Shown: positions 19,477 to 28,148 of the stretch, one piece after another
How positions within the stretch are numbered: position 1 is the first letter of the stretch
Layout: each line of letters starts with the position of its first letter
Source: Owenweeksia hongkongensis DSM 17368
Lineage (GTDB): Bacteria > Bacteroidota > Bacteroidia > Flavobacteriales > Schleiferiaceae
DNA: 64,000 nucleotides
Reading direction: 5' to 3'
Assembly (NCBI RefSeq): GCF_000236705.1
Contig: NC_016599.1
Coordinates: 2,728,001-2,792,000 of the forward strand
The notes under the pieces: generated by a model
What the model was told of the DNA's origin: nothing
The model's database searches: none
What the model saw: only the letters and a program-made list of their open reading frames with translations
Position numbers and translations under genes: made by a program

Positions 19477-20262
19477 ATGAAAAAACTATACGCAGTCCTA
19501 AATACGGTGGTGATTATTGCGCTAATAATTTGGAACTATTGGAGCAATACGGGCGGAATCAATGGAAATACGGTTGGAGACTTGAGCGACCAATATTATA
19601 ATTTGTTTACACCTGCTGGCTATGCCTTTGCTATTTGGGGCCTTATATTTTTAGCGCTTTTGGTTTTAGGTTTTAATCAAATAAAGCAAGCCTTTTTTGA
19701 TGGAAAGCACAGTGAAAGCATTTTGCAAATAGGGCCTTGGCTGATAATTGCAAACTTAGGCAATGCTGCCTGGTTGTGGTTTTGGCTCCATGAGCAAACA
19801 GGGCTAAGCGTGCTCATAATGCTGGTGATTTTATTCTCGCTAATTCAAATAATTGTGAGGCTAAACATGGAGAAATGGGACGCTCCATTGAGTTACATTG
19901 CCACAGTGTGGTGGCCCATTTGTATTTATAGCGGATGGATTGCAGTAGCCAGCATTGCCAATATTTCAGCCTATTTGGCCAAAGCCGATTGGAGTCCACT
20001 TTTTAGTGAAGTCAACTGGACGGTAATAATGATAAGCGTGGCAGGTGTATTAAACCTCTTTATGATTTACACCCGAAATATGCGCGAGTTTGCTGCTGTG
20101 GGCGTGTGGGCGATTTTAGCAATAGCGGTAAGGCACTGGGGAGAAATACCCGCAATACAGTGGACGGCCGTTTTTTGGGCAGCGGTTCTATTTTTGGCAA
20201 TAGCAATACACGGTTATAAAAACCGAGCAACTCATCCATTTAGAAATTTAGGAAAGGACTAA
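19477..20262 (+). CDS. TspO/MBR-like tryptophan-rich membrane protein
   Basis: 261 aa, seven to eight hydrophobic segments and no signal peptide. Tryptophan is frequent (WNYW, WLWFWLHEQ, VWWPICIYSGW). The opening (YAVLNTVVIIALIIWNYWSNTG...FTPAGYAFAIWG) resembles proteins annotated as tryptophan-rich sensory protein, distant relatives of TspO that bind porphyrins or sterols. No function can be assigned here. Its 3' end overlaps by 4 nt the convergent small gene on the other strand. Confidence 0.65.
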   Translation: MKKLYAVLNTVVIIALIIWNYWSNTGGINGNTVGDLSDQYYNLFTPAGYAFAIWGLIFLALLVLGFNQIKQAFFDGKHSESILQIGPWLIIANLGNAAWLWFWLHEQTGLSVLIMLVILFSLIQIIVRLNMEKWDAPLSYIATVWWPICIYSGWIAVASIANISAYLAKADWSPLFSEVNWTVIMISVAGVLNLFMIYTRNMREFAAVGVWAILAIAVRHWGEIPAIQWTAVFWAAVLFLAIAIHGYKNRATHPFRNLGKD

Positions 20263-20450
20263 GAGCGAACCTTAGACTTCTTGAGTGTTTTTCTTGGAAG
20301 AAGTGAGGTAAGCGTTAAACCTACACTGATGCCTACCAATAAACCGTGAAGCATATCTGGCAACTGAAAATAGAAATAAAGAATTTGAGTAGCGGCCAAC
20401 ATAAATAGGCCGGTGATTAAAAGTGTGCGAGACTTGGTGCTATTGATCAT
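20259..20450 (-). CDS. Small two-helix membrane protein, unknown function
   Basis: 63 aa: MINSTKSRTLLITGLFMLAATQ, two hydrophobic segments (about 9-29 and 33-50) and a basic C-terminal tail (PRKTLKKSKVRS), predicting both ends in the cytoplasm. A near-consensus -7 box (TACATTTA) is upstream. It overlaps the convergent gene by 4 nt. I do not recognise the family; being real rests on topology and charge pattern. Confidence 0.5.
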   Translation of the reverse strand: MINSTKSRTLLITGLFMLAATQILYFYFQLPDMLHGLLVGISVGLTLTSLLPRKTLKKSKVRS

Positions 20451-20537
20451 CGAATGTTTCTTTTTCTATAAGGTAGATGCTAAATGTAAAGCTTAATTTT
20501 TGAAAAGCTCATCTGTTTATCCAAAGTTGAAATACTG

Positions 20538-22118
20538 TTACTGCTTTACAATCTGTGTAGTCACCGTTTCGCGCGCAGTGCTTATCTCCACATGGTAAGT
20601 GCCGCTTCCGTAGTTTTCTAGGTTAATCTCCAGCCTCTCGCTAGCCTCAGTATTTTGTTTTGAAATCATTAGTCGACCATTGGAATCGTAAATTTTTACA
20701 TACTGTAGTTGTTTGCTTTCCACGTAAATGGTGGAGACGGCCGGATTGGGGTACACAAAAACAGTAGGCACTTTTTCAGAAGAAATTGACTGCAAGGATA
20801 AGGTGGTTCCATCTGCTGTCATTCTTTGAAACCAAATGTTCAGATCACCATTTTGAGTGTCGCCCCAGGTGGCATTCAGCGTGTCGTTTTGCAATTTGAT
20901 GCACATAAAATCATTTCCGGCAGCTTCTAAAACAGTGTCGTGTGCTGCGGCTTGGTTGGTGATTTGAAAGTTGGGGGAAAAGCTTGCAGAATCTTTGCTA
21001 CGGTATGAAGCCCAAATCTCGGTTGATGCTTGGAACGTGCTGTCTGCACCGTTTCTTCTATCTCTCCAGCTTATCACCAAATCGCCATCTGTATCAAAAT
21101 CTGCCCATAGTAAATCCTGCATTCTATTGTTTCCAATCGGGTCATCATTTACGCGGATGGGCGAGGTCCAGTTATTTCCGGCATCTACTGACTCTATAAA
21201 AAACACATCCAAATCGCCATGCGTGGCGCTTAAAAATATATAGGCCAAATGATTGGGATCTGATGGATCGCAGATTAAAAGATTGGCTTTTTTGGCTAAA
21301 GGATAATCGCCAATGTTTGTAGGCGAAACGAAGGTTATCAGATTTTTGTGCGAAATAGTTTTGCCACCATTGGTAGAAGATGCCAAAAAGGTTTGGGCAT
21401 AGGGACTTTGTGAAATCACATAAGAGGGATAGGCGCCATAAAATGTACCTGTAGAACTAATAGCGGGAGAACACAGTGGTAAAGGATTGATGCTTCCGGC
21501 AAGCCAGCCTGCCGTGTCTATATAGGTGGTGGTAAATGTGTTTCCGCCATCGGTGGATACCGATAGGTAGGGGCGGTAACTAGGATTATTACGATTTAAG
21601 GGCATCGAGCTTACATAAATGTTTCCTTGGGTAGGTGCAGCTGATTTATCAATCGCGATCCAGGGCCTGTCGATAGGCCACTTGGTGCCGTCATAATTGG
21701 TGTTTATCACTTCGGTAGGGGTGCCCCAAGACAAACCACCATCTGTAGATTTACTGATGTACACTCCACCTGTAACGGGAGGATTTGTTCCTGTAAAATC
21801 TATAAAGCAAACAAACACATCACCATTGTGATCAAAATCTAGGGAGGGGTCAACTGATGAATAGCTACTTACTGTGTGAGGTAGCTCTACAGTAGAACTC
21901 CATGTTTTTCCGCCATCAAAGCTGCTGCGTATTTTTATTTTAAAGAGATTGGAAAAATTAATCCAGCCCATCCAGGCTACCACCAAATGTTGCGAGTTAT
22001 ACGGATCAATAGCTAGGTAGGGCTCGCCATCAAACACATTTCCATTAGACAAATTTTGGTTTTGCCCAATTGAAACCGTGCTGAGTAGGATTAATAGAGA
22101 GAGAATGAATTGTTTCAT
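20538..22118 (-). CDS. Sialidase-fold (BNR repeat) T9SS-secreted protein
   Basis: 526 aa. Signal peptide MKQFILSLLILLSTVSIG, several Asp-box/BNR-like repeats (SSFDGGKTWSS, STDGGLSWGT, STDGGNTFTT, SVDAGNNWTS) forming a six-bladed propeller to about residue 440, then a T9SS type A sorting domain (VFVYPNPAVSTIYVES). The propeller is often structural rather than hydrolytic; I cannot identify the Arg triad needed for a true sialidase. It would be exported and surface-anchored or released by the type IX system. Confidence 0.85.
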   Translation of the reverse strand: MKQFILSLLILLSTVSIGQNQNLSNGNVFDGEPYLAIDPYNSQHLVVAWMGWINFSNLFKIKIRSSFDGGKTWSSTVELPHTVSSYSSVDPSLDFDHNGDVFVCFIDFTGTNPPVTGGVYISKSTDGGLSWGTPTEVINTNYDGTKWPIDRPWIAIDKSAAPTQGNIYVSSMPLNRNNPSYRPYLSVSTDGGNTFTTTYIDTAGWLAGSINPLPLCSPAISSTGTFYGAYPSYVISQSPYAQTFLASSTNGGKTISHKNLITFVSPTNIGDYPLAKKANLLICDPSDPNHLAYIFLSATHGDLDVFFIESVDAGNNWTSPIRVNDDPIGNNRMQDLLWADFDTDGDLVISWRDRRNGADSTFQASTEIWASYRSKDSASFSPNFQITNQAAAHDTVLEAAGNDFMCIKLQNDTLNATWGDTQNGDLNIWFQRMTADGTTLSLQSISSEKVPTVFVYPNPAVSTIYVESKQLQYVKIYDSNGRLMISKQNTEASERLEINLENYGSGTYHVEISTARETVTTQIVKQ

Positions 22119-22161
22119 GGTTAAGTAGTTTGTAGATAGCTGTTTGGCTATGGCAGCACTA

Positions 22162-23331
22162 TCAGTTCGTATCTTTTGTTAGCCGCATCAACTTACTATT
22201 TATTTGCTTTTTATTGAAGGTTTCAAGCTGCTTAAGCAATACTGGGATGAAATCTTGAAATGTGCCATATTTATCTCTTTTGCTTTCATAGTGCAAAACG
22301 AGTTCCTCCGCTTCGGGCAATAGAATGAAACCATTTTCTTCAATATTGTATTTTCTCATCGCATCGAGGTCTGGAATATCCATTGCTCTGGCTACTCTAA
22401 TTTCTCCTAATCTTACCAGGTGTTCATTTACAAATCCCCACCAAGTGCCATAGCCTTGTTTAGTCATTACAGAGTCAAGCTTAGGAACAAACAAAGAGTC
22501 CGTTTTGGCGATTTGCGATTTTAGCTTTTCGGACTCAATGTATGGTGTAATAAAGGGGTGGCAGAACTCGTGTACAACCAAGTCTCTATAATATTCATCT
22601 GCACCCTCTCCTGAAAAACCAAAGGTTTCATAAGTTGAACTACTATCCCATTCGACATCGTTTGCCGGGGAAATTATCTGGAAAAATATATCTCCATCTT
22701 CTGACTTTGTATTGGCACCAAAACCCATCCCGAATGGTGAATTTGGAATTAAGATCATGTGGTAAGCATGGTTTTTTATTCCAAAATAATCTTCCATTAT
22801 AGGTATTAGATTGTCATCTAAATAGGATTTTGCTTCAGCAATTGCTCCTTCATAGAAATATGAATGCTTGGAGATGAATTCCCCAACCTTGGCATCCTCA
22901 TAAAAATTTTGGAGAGTATTTATGTAGACCATCAAAGTGTCCTTGCGCTTATCCCAATATTCAGAAGATATTTCATGCTTCAAAGAATTTGAAGGTAGTT
23001 CCTCAAAATACAATAGTCCTTGCAAAATCATATCCCCTGTACTACTTGTAGCATTCAGCATATTTTGAGTTTCTAGCACTGCAGGATGATTTTTATATTC
23101 AGCAAAAAACTCCCTTGCTTCGTACATTATCGGCTTGCCCTTGTAATTTGAATCCCGATATTGAAACAAGGGATCATCCTGAGAAATAGAGCGTAAAATC
23201 ATAAATGTCTCTATGGTTTGATTTACACTTACCTCTACACGCTTTTCTTGAGCGCTATTGCTTGAGGATTTTCTCGGCTCTTTACATGAAACCAGAATTA
23301 ATATTGAAAAAAGAAAAATCAATCTGTTCAT
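22162..23331 (-). CDS. DUF4932 lipoprotein with HExxH motif
   Basis: 389 aa. Lipobox LILVSCKE, then a mostly helical domain with VVHEFCHPFITPYIES near residue 252, a zinc-metallopeptidase-type HExxH motif with a downstream Glu. DUF4932 proteins are Bacteroidetes lipoproteins of unknown substrate. It may be a cell-surface peptidase (inference from motif). Its upstream side abuts the group II intron remnant, so its original promoter region may have been replaced. Confidence 0.72.
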   Translation of the reverse strand: MNRLIFLFSILILVSCKEPRKSSSNSAQEKRVEVSVNQTIETFMILRSISQDDPLFQYRDSNYKGKPIMYEAREFFAEYKNHPAVLETQNMLNATSSTGDMILQGLLYFEELPSNSLKHEISSEYWDKRKDTLMVYINTLQNFYEDAKVGEFISKHSYFYEGAIAEAKSYLDDNLIPIMEDYFGIKNHAYHMILIPNSPFGMGFGANTKSEDGDIFFQIISPANDVEWDSSSTYETFGFSGEGADEYYRDLVVHEFCHPFITPYIESEKLKSQIAKTDSLFVPKLDSVMTKQGYGTWWGFVNEHLVRLGEIRVARAMDIPDLDAMRKYNIEENGFILLPEAEELVLHYESKRDKYGTFQDFIPVLLKQLETFNKKQINSKLMRLTKDTN

Positions 23332-23354
23332 GAGGTTTGTTTTTAGTGAAACTA

Positions 23355-23458
23355 ATAGCCCAGCAGAGCCTGCCCTGTACTTAATGCGGGGAGACTCGTA
23401 CGCTTGGTGGTGAGAGGCGCACTCCGTTCCTAATTAGGGGCGGAGTCGTTTGCTCTAT
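23355..23458 (+). mobile_element. Probable 3' remnant of a group II intron (domains V-VI), no reverse transcriptase
   Basis: A non-coding, GC-richer stretch carries the string CGTACGCTTGGTGGTGAGAG (23398-23417). A stem ACTCCG / CGGAGT (23421-23426 and 23441-23446) then encloses CCTAATTAGG, and the end is GTCGTTTGCTCTAT at 23445-23458. This resembles the domain V/VI and 3' terminus of a bacterial group II intron class common in Bacteroidetes. The 5' part and the intron-encoded protein are absent. The 5' limit is approximate. Recognition is by pattern only. Confidence 0.42.
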
Positions 23459-23470
23459 TGGCACTAGTAT

Positions 23471-24526
23471 TTAATTCCAAACATTACCCAATTTCAAACT
23501 CAAACCGTTCTCACGTACTTTTCTGCTTCCAATGTCTGTGGTAGCTCTAATACCTCTACCATATTCTTTGGTAGCTTCATTGTATTCAACTTCTGCATCT
23601 CCTTTATCAGTTTTAACGAAATAATCTATTTCACCTGCAAATTCTAGAAGTTTTTCTCTTACTTCTTGTCGTGACTCTTTTGCTAATGGAAGGCTAGCGA
23701 CTTGTTTGGCAAATAACCCAAATAATGTATAATAGTCTGCTTTTTTACTCCAACGAGTATTTGATATTTCAGGCAGTATCTTTAGCAGTTCTCCATTGAC
23801 TATATCAAAAACTTCAACAATTTCCTTTTCTCTTCCAAATTCCTCTTCATATAATTCGTAAAACTTATCTAGATTATCTTTTTTGTTTTGAAAACCATGT
23901 AGCGCAAAAATGGCAAGTTCACTTATGTATTCAACATCCAACATTCTTCTAATATCATTTGGAGTGAAAACATCAATTTTACCCCAATACTCTTTATCAG
24001 AAATTAGATTCATTGTTTTAATGAATGAGCCCCAGTATGTTGCTTGTCTTAATTCTTGTTTATTCAGGGATACGACATTTTTATTAAGTCTTTGAAAAAT
24101 CGCCCTAAGTTCAGTATCAGGTATATCAGGTAAAACTCTGATTACAAAATTGTATTGAAAGAAAACCTTCTTCTGTTCAGCTGATAAATCCTCGAAATAT
24201 AAGTCTGCTAAATCTGGACTTTCTTTTGAATCAATGCAGTATTTTCCTTCTAAAAAATCAAGTACAGCTCTTGTTCTCTGCTGTCCATCAACAATAATGT
24301 ATTTAGCTTTTCCTTTCTCATCTACAGTTTCCTGCATATATATTTCTGGAATGGGATAACCATTTAAAATTGTATCAATTAAAAAGCTTTTTTGTCTAGT
24401 AACCCAAACTGGGTTTCTTTGAAAGGGCGGCTTCATATCAAGCTCACCTCTGTCATATGCGCCCTTGAACCAAGCTACGTTTCGATTTGTGGTATTTAAG
24501 TAATTTTTCATTTTATGTTGTTTCAA
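23471..24526 (-). CDS. DUF262 protein (ParB/GmrS-like NTPase fold)
   Basis: 351 aa. The N-terminal DUF262 domain has PPFQRNPVW (33-41) and the DGQQR motif (80-84), which in GmrS/SspE/Brx relatives forms the NTP-hydrolysing pocket. The C-terminal half is helical. No DUF1524 or HNH nuclease motif is visible, so a nuclease partner would have to be separate. Start at 24526 overlaps the upstream nucleotidyltransferase by 14 nt; ATG 24511 would follow its stop by one nt. The pair forms a two-gene unit likely related to phage or plasmid defence (inference). Confidence 0.8.
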   Translation of the reverse strand: MKQHKMKNYLNTTNRNVAWFKGAYDRGELDMKPPFQRNPVWVTRQKSFLIDTILNGYPIPEIYMQETVDEKGKAKYIIVDGQQRTRAVLDFLEGKYCIDSKESPDLADLYFEDLSAEQKKVFFQYNFVIRVLPDIPDTELRAIFQRLNKNVVSLNKQELRQATYWGSFIKTMNLISDKEYWGKIDVFTPNDIRRMLDVEYISELAIFALHGFQNKKDNLDKFYELYEEEFGREKEIVEVFDIVNGELLKILPEISNTRWSKKADYYTLFGLFAKQVASLPLAKESRQEVREKLLEFAGEIDYFVKTDKGDAEVEYNEATKEYGRGIRATTDIGSRKVRENGLSLKLGNVWN

Positions 24527-25094
24527 AGAGTTTTACTCTAAGGTTTTCGAGATTGTTTATTTGATATGCTCTTAAGGATTCATAATCCTTATACAGTCGA
24601 ATATTAATTGTCCTATTATTAGCAGGTGATTTTTTTGATTGTTCCATGAGTGCTAATGACCATTCTTTGCCGAATGGAAGGAGCTCTAGTATCTTATCCG
24701 TTGCGATTGTTCCCCAATAAATATACTTTTCCCTATGGTCTCGCAGACTAGCCTTTTGTCTCGGTGTTAAGTCAAACCTTTTGGTGCCAAGGTTCCTAAG
24801 GCACTTCCATGCTATATCAAAGTATAACTCGGAAATGATTGCAATATCAATGTCAGATTCGTCATTAAAACTTTTATAATCCTTATATGGATTTAGACTA
24901 AACCCACAACTTGAGCTTCCTGTAAAAACCATTGATTTACTGTCAATTTCAAGTTTCTTAGAGAGTTCTTCTTTCCATTCGATATATGAAATTCTGTCAT
25001 CTTCAAATACAAATGGGACTCTGTCTAAAACCCATTTGGAACAAATAAATGAGCTTGAGTTGTCAATTAATTCATATTTGAAATCTTCAATCAT
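24513..25094 (-). CDS. Nucleotidyltransferase-fold protein paired with DUF262
   Basis: 193 aa. The core TGSSSCGFSLNP (58-69) followed by DESDIDIAII (78-87) is the GS...DxD signature of the DNA polymerase beta superfamily (Gly59-Ser60, Asp81, Asp83). A third acidic residue is not obvious. After a break the protein has WGTIATDKILELLPFGKEW and a basic C-terminus. Similar domains occur in toxin-antitoxin (MNT, AbiEii) and tRNA- or protein-modifying enzymes. It is first gene of the module, with the interspersed repeat directly upstream. I do not recognise the exact family. Confidence 0.68.
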   Translation of the reverse strand: MIEDFKYELIDNSSSFICSKWVLDRVPFVFEDDRISYIEWKEELSKKLEIDSKSMVFTGSSSCGFSLNPYKDYKSFNDESDIDIAIISELYFDIAWKCLRNLGTKRFDLTPRQKASLRDHREKYIYWGTIATDKILELLPFGKEWSLALMEQSKKSPANNRTINIRLYKDYESLRAYQINNLENLRVKLFETT

Positions 25095-25112
25095 TTATGG
25101 TCCTTTTCATAT

Positions 25113-25205
25113 TAGTGCCAACTAGTGTATAACGTCTATAGCGTTGTATCCACTATATAATTCCACTCCAAACTCTTTACAGAGCTTAGCATGTAAAGCT
25201 AAAAG
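25113..25205 (-). repeat. Interspersed repeat copy A, upstream of the DUF262 module
   Basis: In gene direction the core is AATTATATAGTGGATACAAC, then AACG-(7 nt)-CGTT, then CACTAGTTGGCAC. It aligns with copies at 33489 and 47158. The inverted-repeat arms (AACG 25131-25134, CGTT 25142-25145) differ in sequence from the other copies. A weaker outer part shared with copy B includes CTTAGC near 25190. It ends 18 nt before the nucleotidyltransferase ATG. Confidence 0.55.
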
Positions 25206-25231
25206 AATTATTAATTTTTTTAGGATTAGGT

Positions 25232-26800
25232 CTAGCTCGTTACCCTTTTCCAGCGCCCTAGTAGTTTTGCTTTTTCGGTAACTATATCGCCTACGGGGCG
25301 GTTTTCTATTTTGCTTTCCAGCCAAGAGATAATGTCTAAGTAAAGGAAAGCTCGCTTTTCATAAGGGTGCTCTTCATACAGTTTTAGGCGGCCATGCAGT
25401 TTTTTAAACTCCGTTTTAAGCTGGTGCGGGTACACATTTCCAAGGTCAAGGTTTCGCAAAAAGCGAATCATTTCGCGCTGCACCTCATGCAGGTCATTCA
25501 TCTTTATGAGAAACTTATACGTGCTTTTCAAGTTTCGCTCAAAGTCTTCATCCAGCCCGGCTTCATAATGCGCCACAAGATTGAGCACACGGGCAAAGCA
25601 CATCAGGTCTTCGCGCATGCTGAGGTTTTTGTTGTGTATTATTTTTTGGAGGTACACAATGCAATTTAGATTATCGCCCATCCCAAAATACAGGCAGGCA
25701 ATTTTGTAATAAAACAACATCACATGGTGGTGATCCAGCCGATCCTCGTGCTTCGCAATTTTCTTGTTAATCTCAGGCACTAGATAAACCCCTTCAGCAA
25801 ATGAGCCATCCAAAAAGTGGAGGTTTATTTTGTTGATGTACACATATAGAAATGCCAGCGACTGGGTGTTTTCATTTTTTGGAAAACTCTTTTCAGTCAC
25901 GGTTTTTTCAAGATTGTGCAGGGCCGTTTTAAACTTGGCATAATAGCGCATCAAAAAGAGCGATTCCAGCAAATAGTGATTGCCCTTCAAAAACCAAACA
26001 GGGTTTTGCGTTATCATTTTGGGTTCACTATAAAATAGCTCCACCCAGCGAGTAGCATTTTTATAGCTATTCAAAAAGTTTTGCGTCAAAAAGCTATGCC
26101 ATAGGTTGGCTTTGTAGAGCCAAAGCTTTTCACGAAAACCGAGCTGTTGCAAGTCAACTTCGGGCATGCGCGCATTAAAGTATCCGGTAACGTGCTGCAT
26201 CTCGGCATCGTTTTTCACATAGCCCGATTTTAGCATGGTGCCATACAGCTGCAGCGAAAGATTGGAAAGCTTACTGGCCACAATGTTCAGTCGGCTCAGG
26301 TCTTTGGCCTGAATGGAAAGTTCATCGGCACGGCCGCTTATACTGCGCGTTATGTATTGCGATTCTATTATTTTTTCAAACTCTACTATTTCAAAGGCTA
26401 TGGTTTTCTCCTCGTTTTCAATGGCCTGCTGTTTTGCTTTTTCCAGCAATTTCAGGCTTTGCTTATAAAGACCTTTTTGATAAAGTATGGTAGCAAAATC
26501 CAGCTGCTCGCGCAAGTGGATACGAATGTTTTGGTGCGAGGGCGAAAGCCGAAGGCTAATCAATATTTGACGATAAAGGTGAGCCTTAAGATTGGAGACT
26601 TGCTGCTTCTTTACAATTCCGGTATTCAAAATCGCTTCTTCATCATAATCATTGGCCTTATCCAAATGGTTAAACAAGGCCATAAATTTTGCTTCTGCAT
26701 TTACGTCCAGCCGATTTGCATAAAGCCGAAACTGACGCTTTTCAGATTTGGAAAGAGACTTTACTAAAATAAATAACGGATCCTTTTGTCGATTGGTCAT
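25232..26800 (-). CDS. Large helical-repeat protein, unknown function
   Basis: 522 aa, no signal peptide and no membrane helix. The sequence is almost entirely amphipathic helix (SLSKSEKRQFRLYANRL, ILYQKGLYKQSLKLLEKAKQQA), the latter resembling a TPR unit, so it is probably a cytoplasmic TPR-like scaffold. I recall proteins of this type in many Bacteroidetes, without assigned role. Divergently transcribed from leuA with 158 nt between them. Rich in Leu, Lys and Phe. Nothing catalytic is visible. Confidence 0.72.
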   Translation of the reverse strand: MTNRQKDPLFILVKSLSKSEKRQFRLYANRLDVNAEAKFMALFNHLDKANDYDEEAILNTGIVKKQQVSNLKAHLYRQILISLRLSPSHQNIRIHLREQLDFATILYQKGLYKQSLKLLEKAKQQAIENEEKTIAFEIVEFEKIIESQYITRSISGRADELSIQAKDLSRLNIVASKLSNLSLQLYGTMLKSGYVKNDAEMQHVTGYFNARMPEVDLQQLGFREKLWLYKANLWHSFLTQNFLNSYKNATRWVELFYSEPKMITQNPVWFLKGNHYLLESLFLMRYYAKFKTALHNLEKTVTEKSFPKNENTQSLAFLYVYINKINLHFLDGSFAEGVYLVPEINKKIAKHEDRLDHHHVMLFYYKIACLYFGMGDNLNCIVYLQKIIHNKNLSMREDLMCFARVLNLVAHYEAGLDEDFERNLKSTYKFLIKMNDLHEVQREMIRFLRNLDLGNVYPHQLKTEFKKLHGRLKLYEEHPYEKRAFLYLDIISWLESKIENRPVGDIVTEKAKLLGRWKRVTS

Positions 26801-26958
26801 CGTAATCTCAAAATATGTTTTTGGCTGTTTGTCAATGTGTTATAAAAAAATATAGCAGTTTAAACATTGTAATGATTGCAAAATGGGGTGAGTTTAGCAA
26901 TCAACAAGCCTCTACATTCGTGAGACACAAATCTATTATTTGGTTTTAAATATTTGAT

Positions 26959-28131
26959 ATGAATGCAGATAAAGTTCAGGTTTTTGATACCACTTTACGG
27001 GATGGTGAGCAAGTGCCGGGGTGCAAGTTAAACACTCACCAAAAGGTACTTATTGCGCAAAGGCTGGATGAACTTGGCGTAGATGTAATAGAGGCGGGGT
27101 TCCCAATTTCGAGTCCCGGAGACTTTGCCTCGGTGCAAGCTATTGCAAGAATTGTGAAAAACGCCACCGTATGTGGATTGTCGAGAGCGGTGAAGAGCGA
27201 TATAGAAGCCGCTGCCCGAGCTTTGGAACATGCGGTAAAGCCGCGTATTCATACAGGAATAGGAACGTCTGATTCGCATATAAAATACAAGTTTAACTCT
27301 ACTCGTGAAGGGGTTGTCGAACGAGCCGTGGAAGCGGTTTCGTTCGCCAAAACTTTTGTGGATGACGTAGAGTTTTATGCCGAAGATGCTGGTCGTACCG
27401 ACAATGAATTTTTGGCTTACATCTGCTCCGAAGCTATTAAAGCCGGAGCCACGGTTTTAAATATTCCGGACACTACCGGCTATTGCTTACCAGAAGCTTA
27501 TGGTGCAAAAATTAAGTACCTAAAGGAAAACGTGCAGGGAATAGAAAAGGCTATTCTTTCCTGCCATTGCCACAATGATTTGGGTTTGGCTACGGCCAAT
27601 TCTATAGCAGGGGTGATGAATGGTGCCCGTCAAATAGAATGTACCATAAATGGAGTGGGCGAGCGTGCAGGAAATACTTCTTTGGAAGAAATAGTGATGG
27701 TTCTTCGCCAGCATCCTTACCTAAACCTCGACACCAATGTAGATTCAAAACTACTGTACAGCACCAGCAGAATGGTATCGGAAAGTATGGGAATGCCCGT
27801 GCAGCCAAATAAAGCCATAGTAGGAGCGAATGCTTTTGCGCATAGCTCAGGAATTCATCAGGATGGTGTGATAAAAAACCGCGAGACCTATGAAATTATT
27901 GATCCCAAAGATGTTGGGGTAACCGAATCAGCAATTGTACTAACTGCCAGAAGTGGACGTGCAGCTTTAGCCTATCGGGCAAAGAATCTAGGTTATGAAT
28001 TGACCAAGCTTCAGCTGGATGATGTGTACAATGAATTTTTGGTTTTTGCCGACCGAAGCAAGGAAGTATGCGATGGAGATATTCATCAAATAATGGAAAA
28101 CTGTAAACTAAATGTGAGGGCTACGGCCTGA
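26959..28131 (+). CDS. leuA: 2-isopropylmalate synthase, short form without regulatory domain
   Basis: 390 aa. First committed step of leucine synthesis: acetyl-CoA plus 2-oxoisovalerate. The TIM barrel begins [13 protein letters not shown] (9-21) and has the metal ligands in [10 protein letters not shown] and the NGVGERAGN motif. Length stops just after the linker subdomain; the roughly 120-residue C-terminal leucine-sensing domain of classical LeuA is absent, so feedback inhibition should be weak or different (short LeuA and re-citramalate/homocitrate-like relatives exist). First of the cluster leuA-leuC-leuD-leuB. Confidence 0.9.
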   Translation: MNADKVQVFDTTLRDGEQVPGCKLNTHQKVLIAQRLDELGVDVIEAGFPISSPGDFASVQAIARIVKNATVCGLSRAVKSDIEAAARALEHAVKPRIHTGIGTSDSHIKYKFNSTREGVVERAVEAVSFAKTFVDDVEFYAEDAGRTDNEFLAYICSEAIKAGATVLNIPDTTGYCLPEAYGAKIKYLKENVQGIEKAILSCHCHNDLGLATANSIAGVMNGARQIECTINGVGERAGNTSLEEIVMVLRQHPYLNLDTNVDSKLLYSTSRMVSESMGMPVQPNKAIVGANAFAHSSGIHQDGVIKNRETYEIIDPKDVGVTESAIVLTARSGRAALAYRAKNLGYELTKLQLDDVYNEFLVFADRSKEVCDGDIHQIMENCKLNVRATA

Positions 28132-28148
28132 TCTATTTCTGATAAAGA

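Noticed and set aside
23471-24526. Complete GmrSD-type restriction protein
   Set aside because: No DUF1524/HNH nuclease region; only the DUF262 part is present.
25122-25325. Small 67-codon frame overlapping the helical protein and repeat copy A
   Set aside because: Mostly shares DNA with the end of the large gene and with the non-coding repeat; the N-terminal residues are a basic frame-shifted image.
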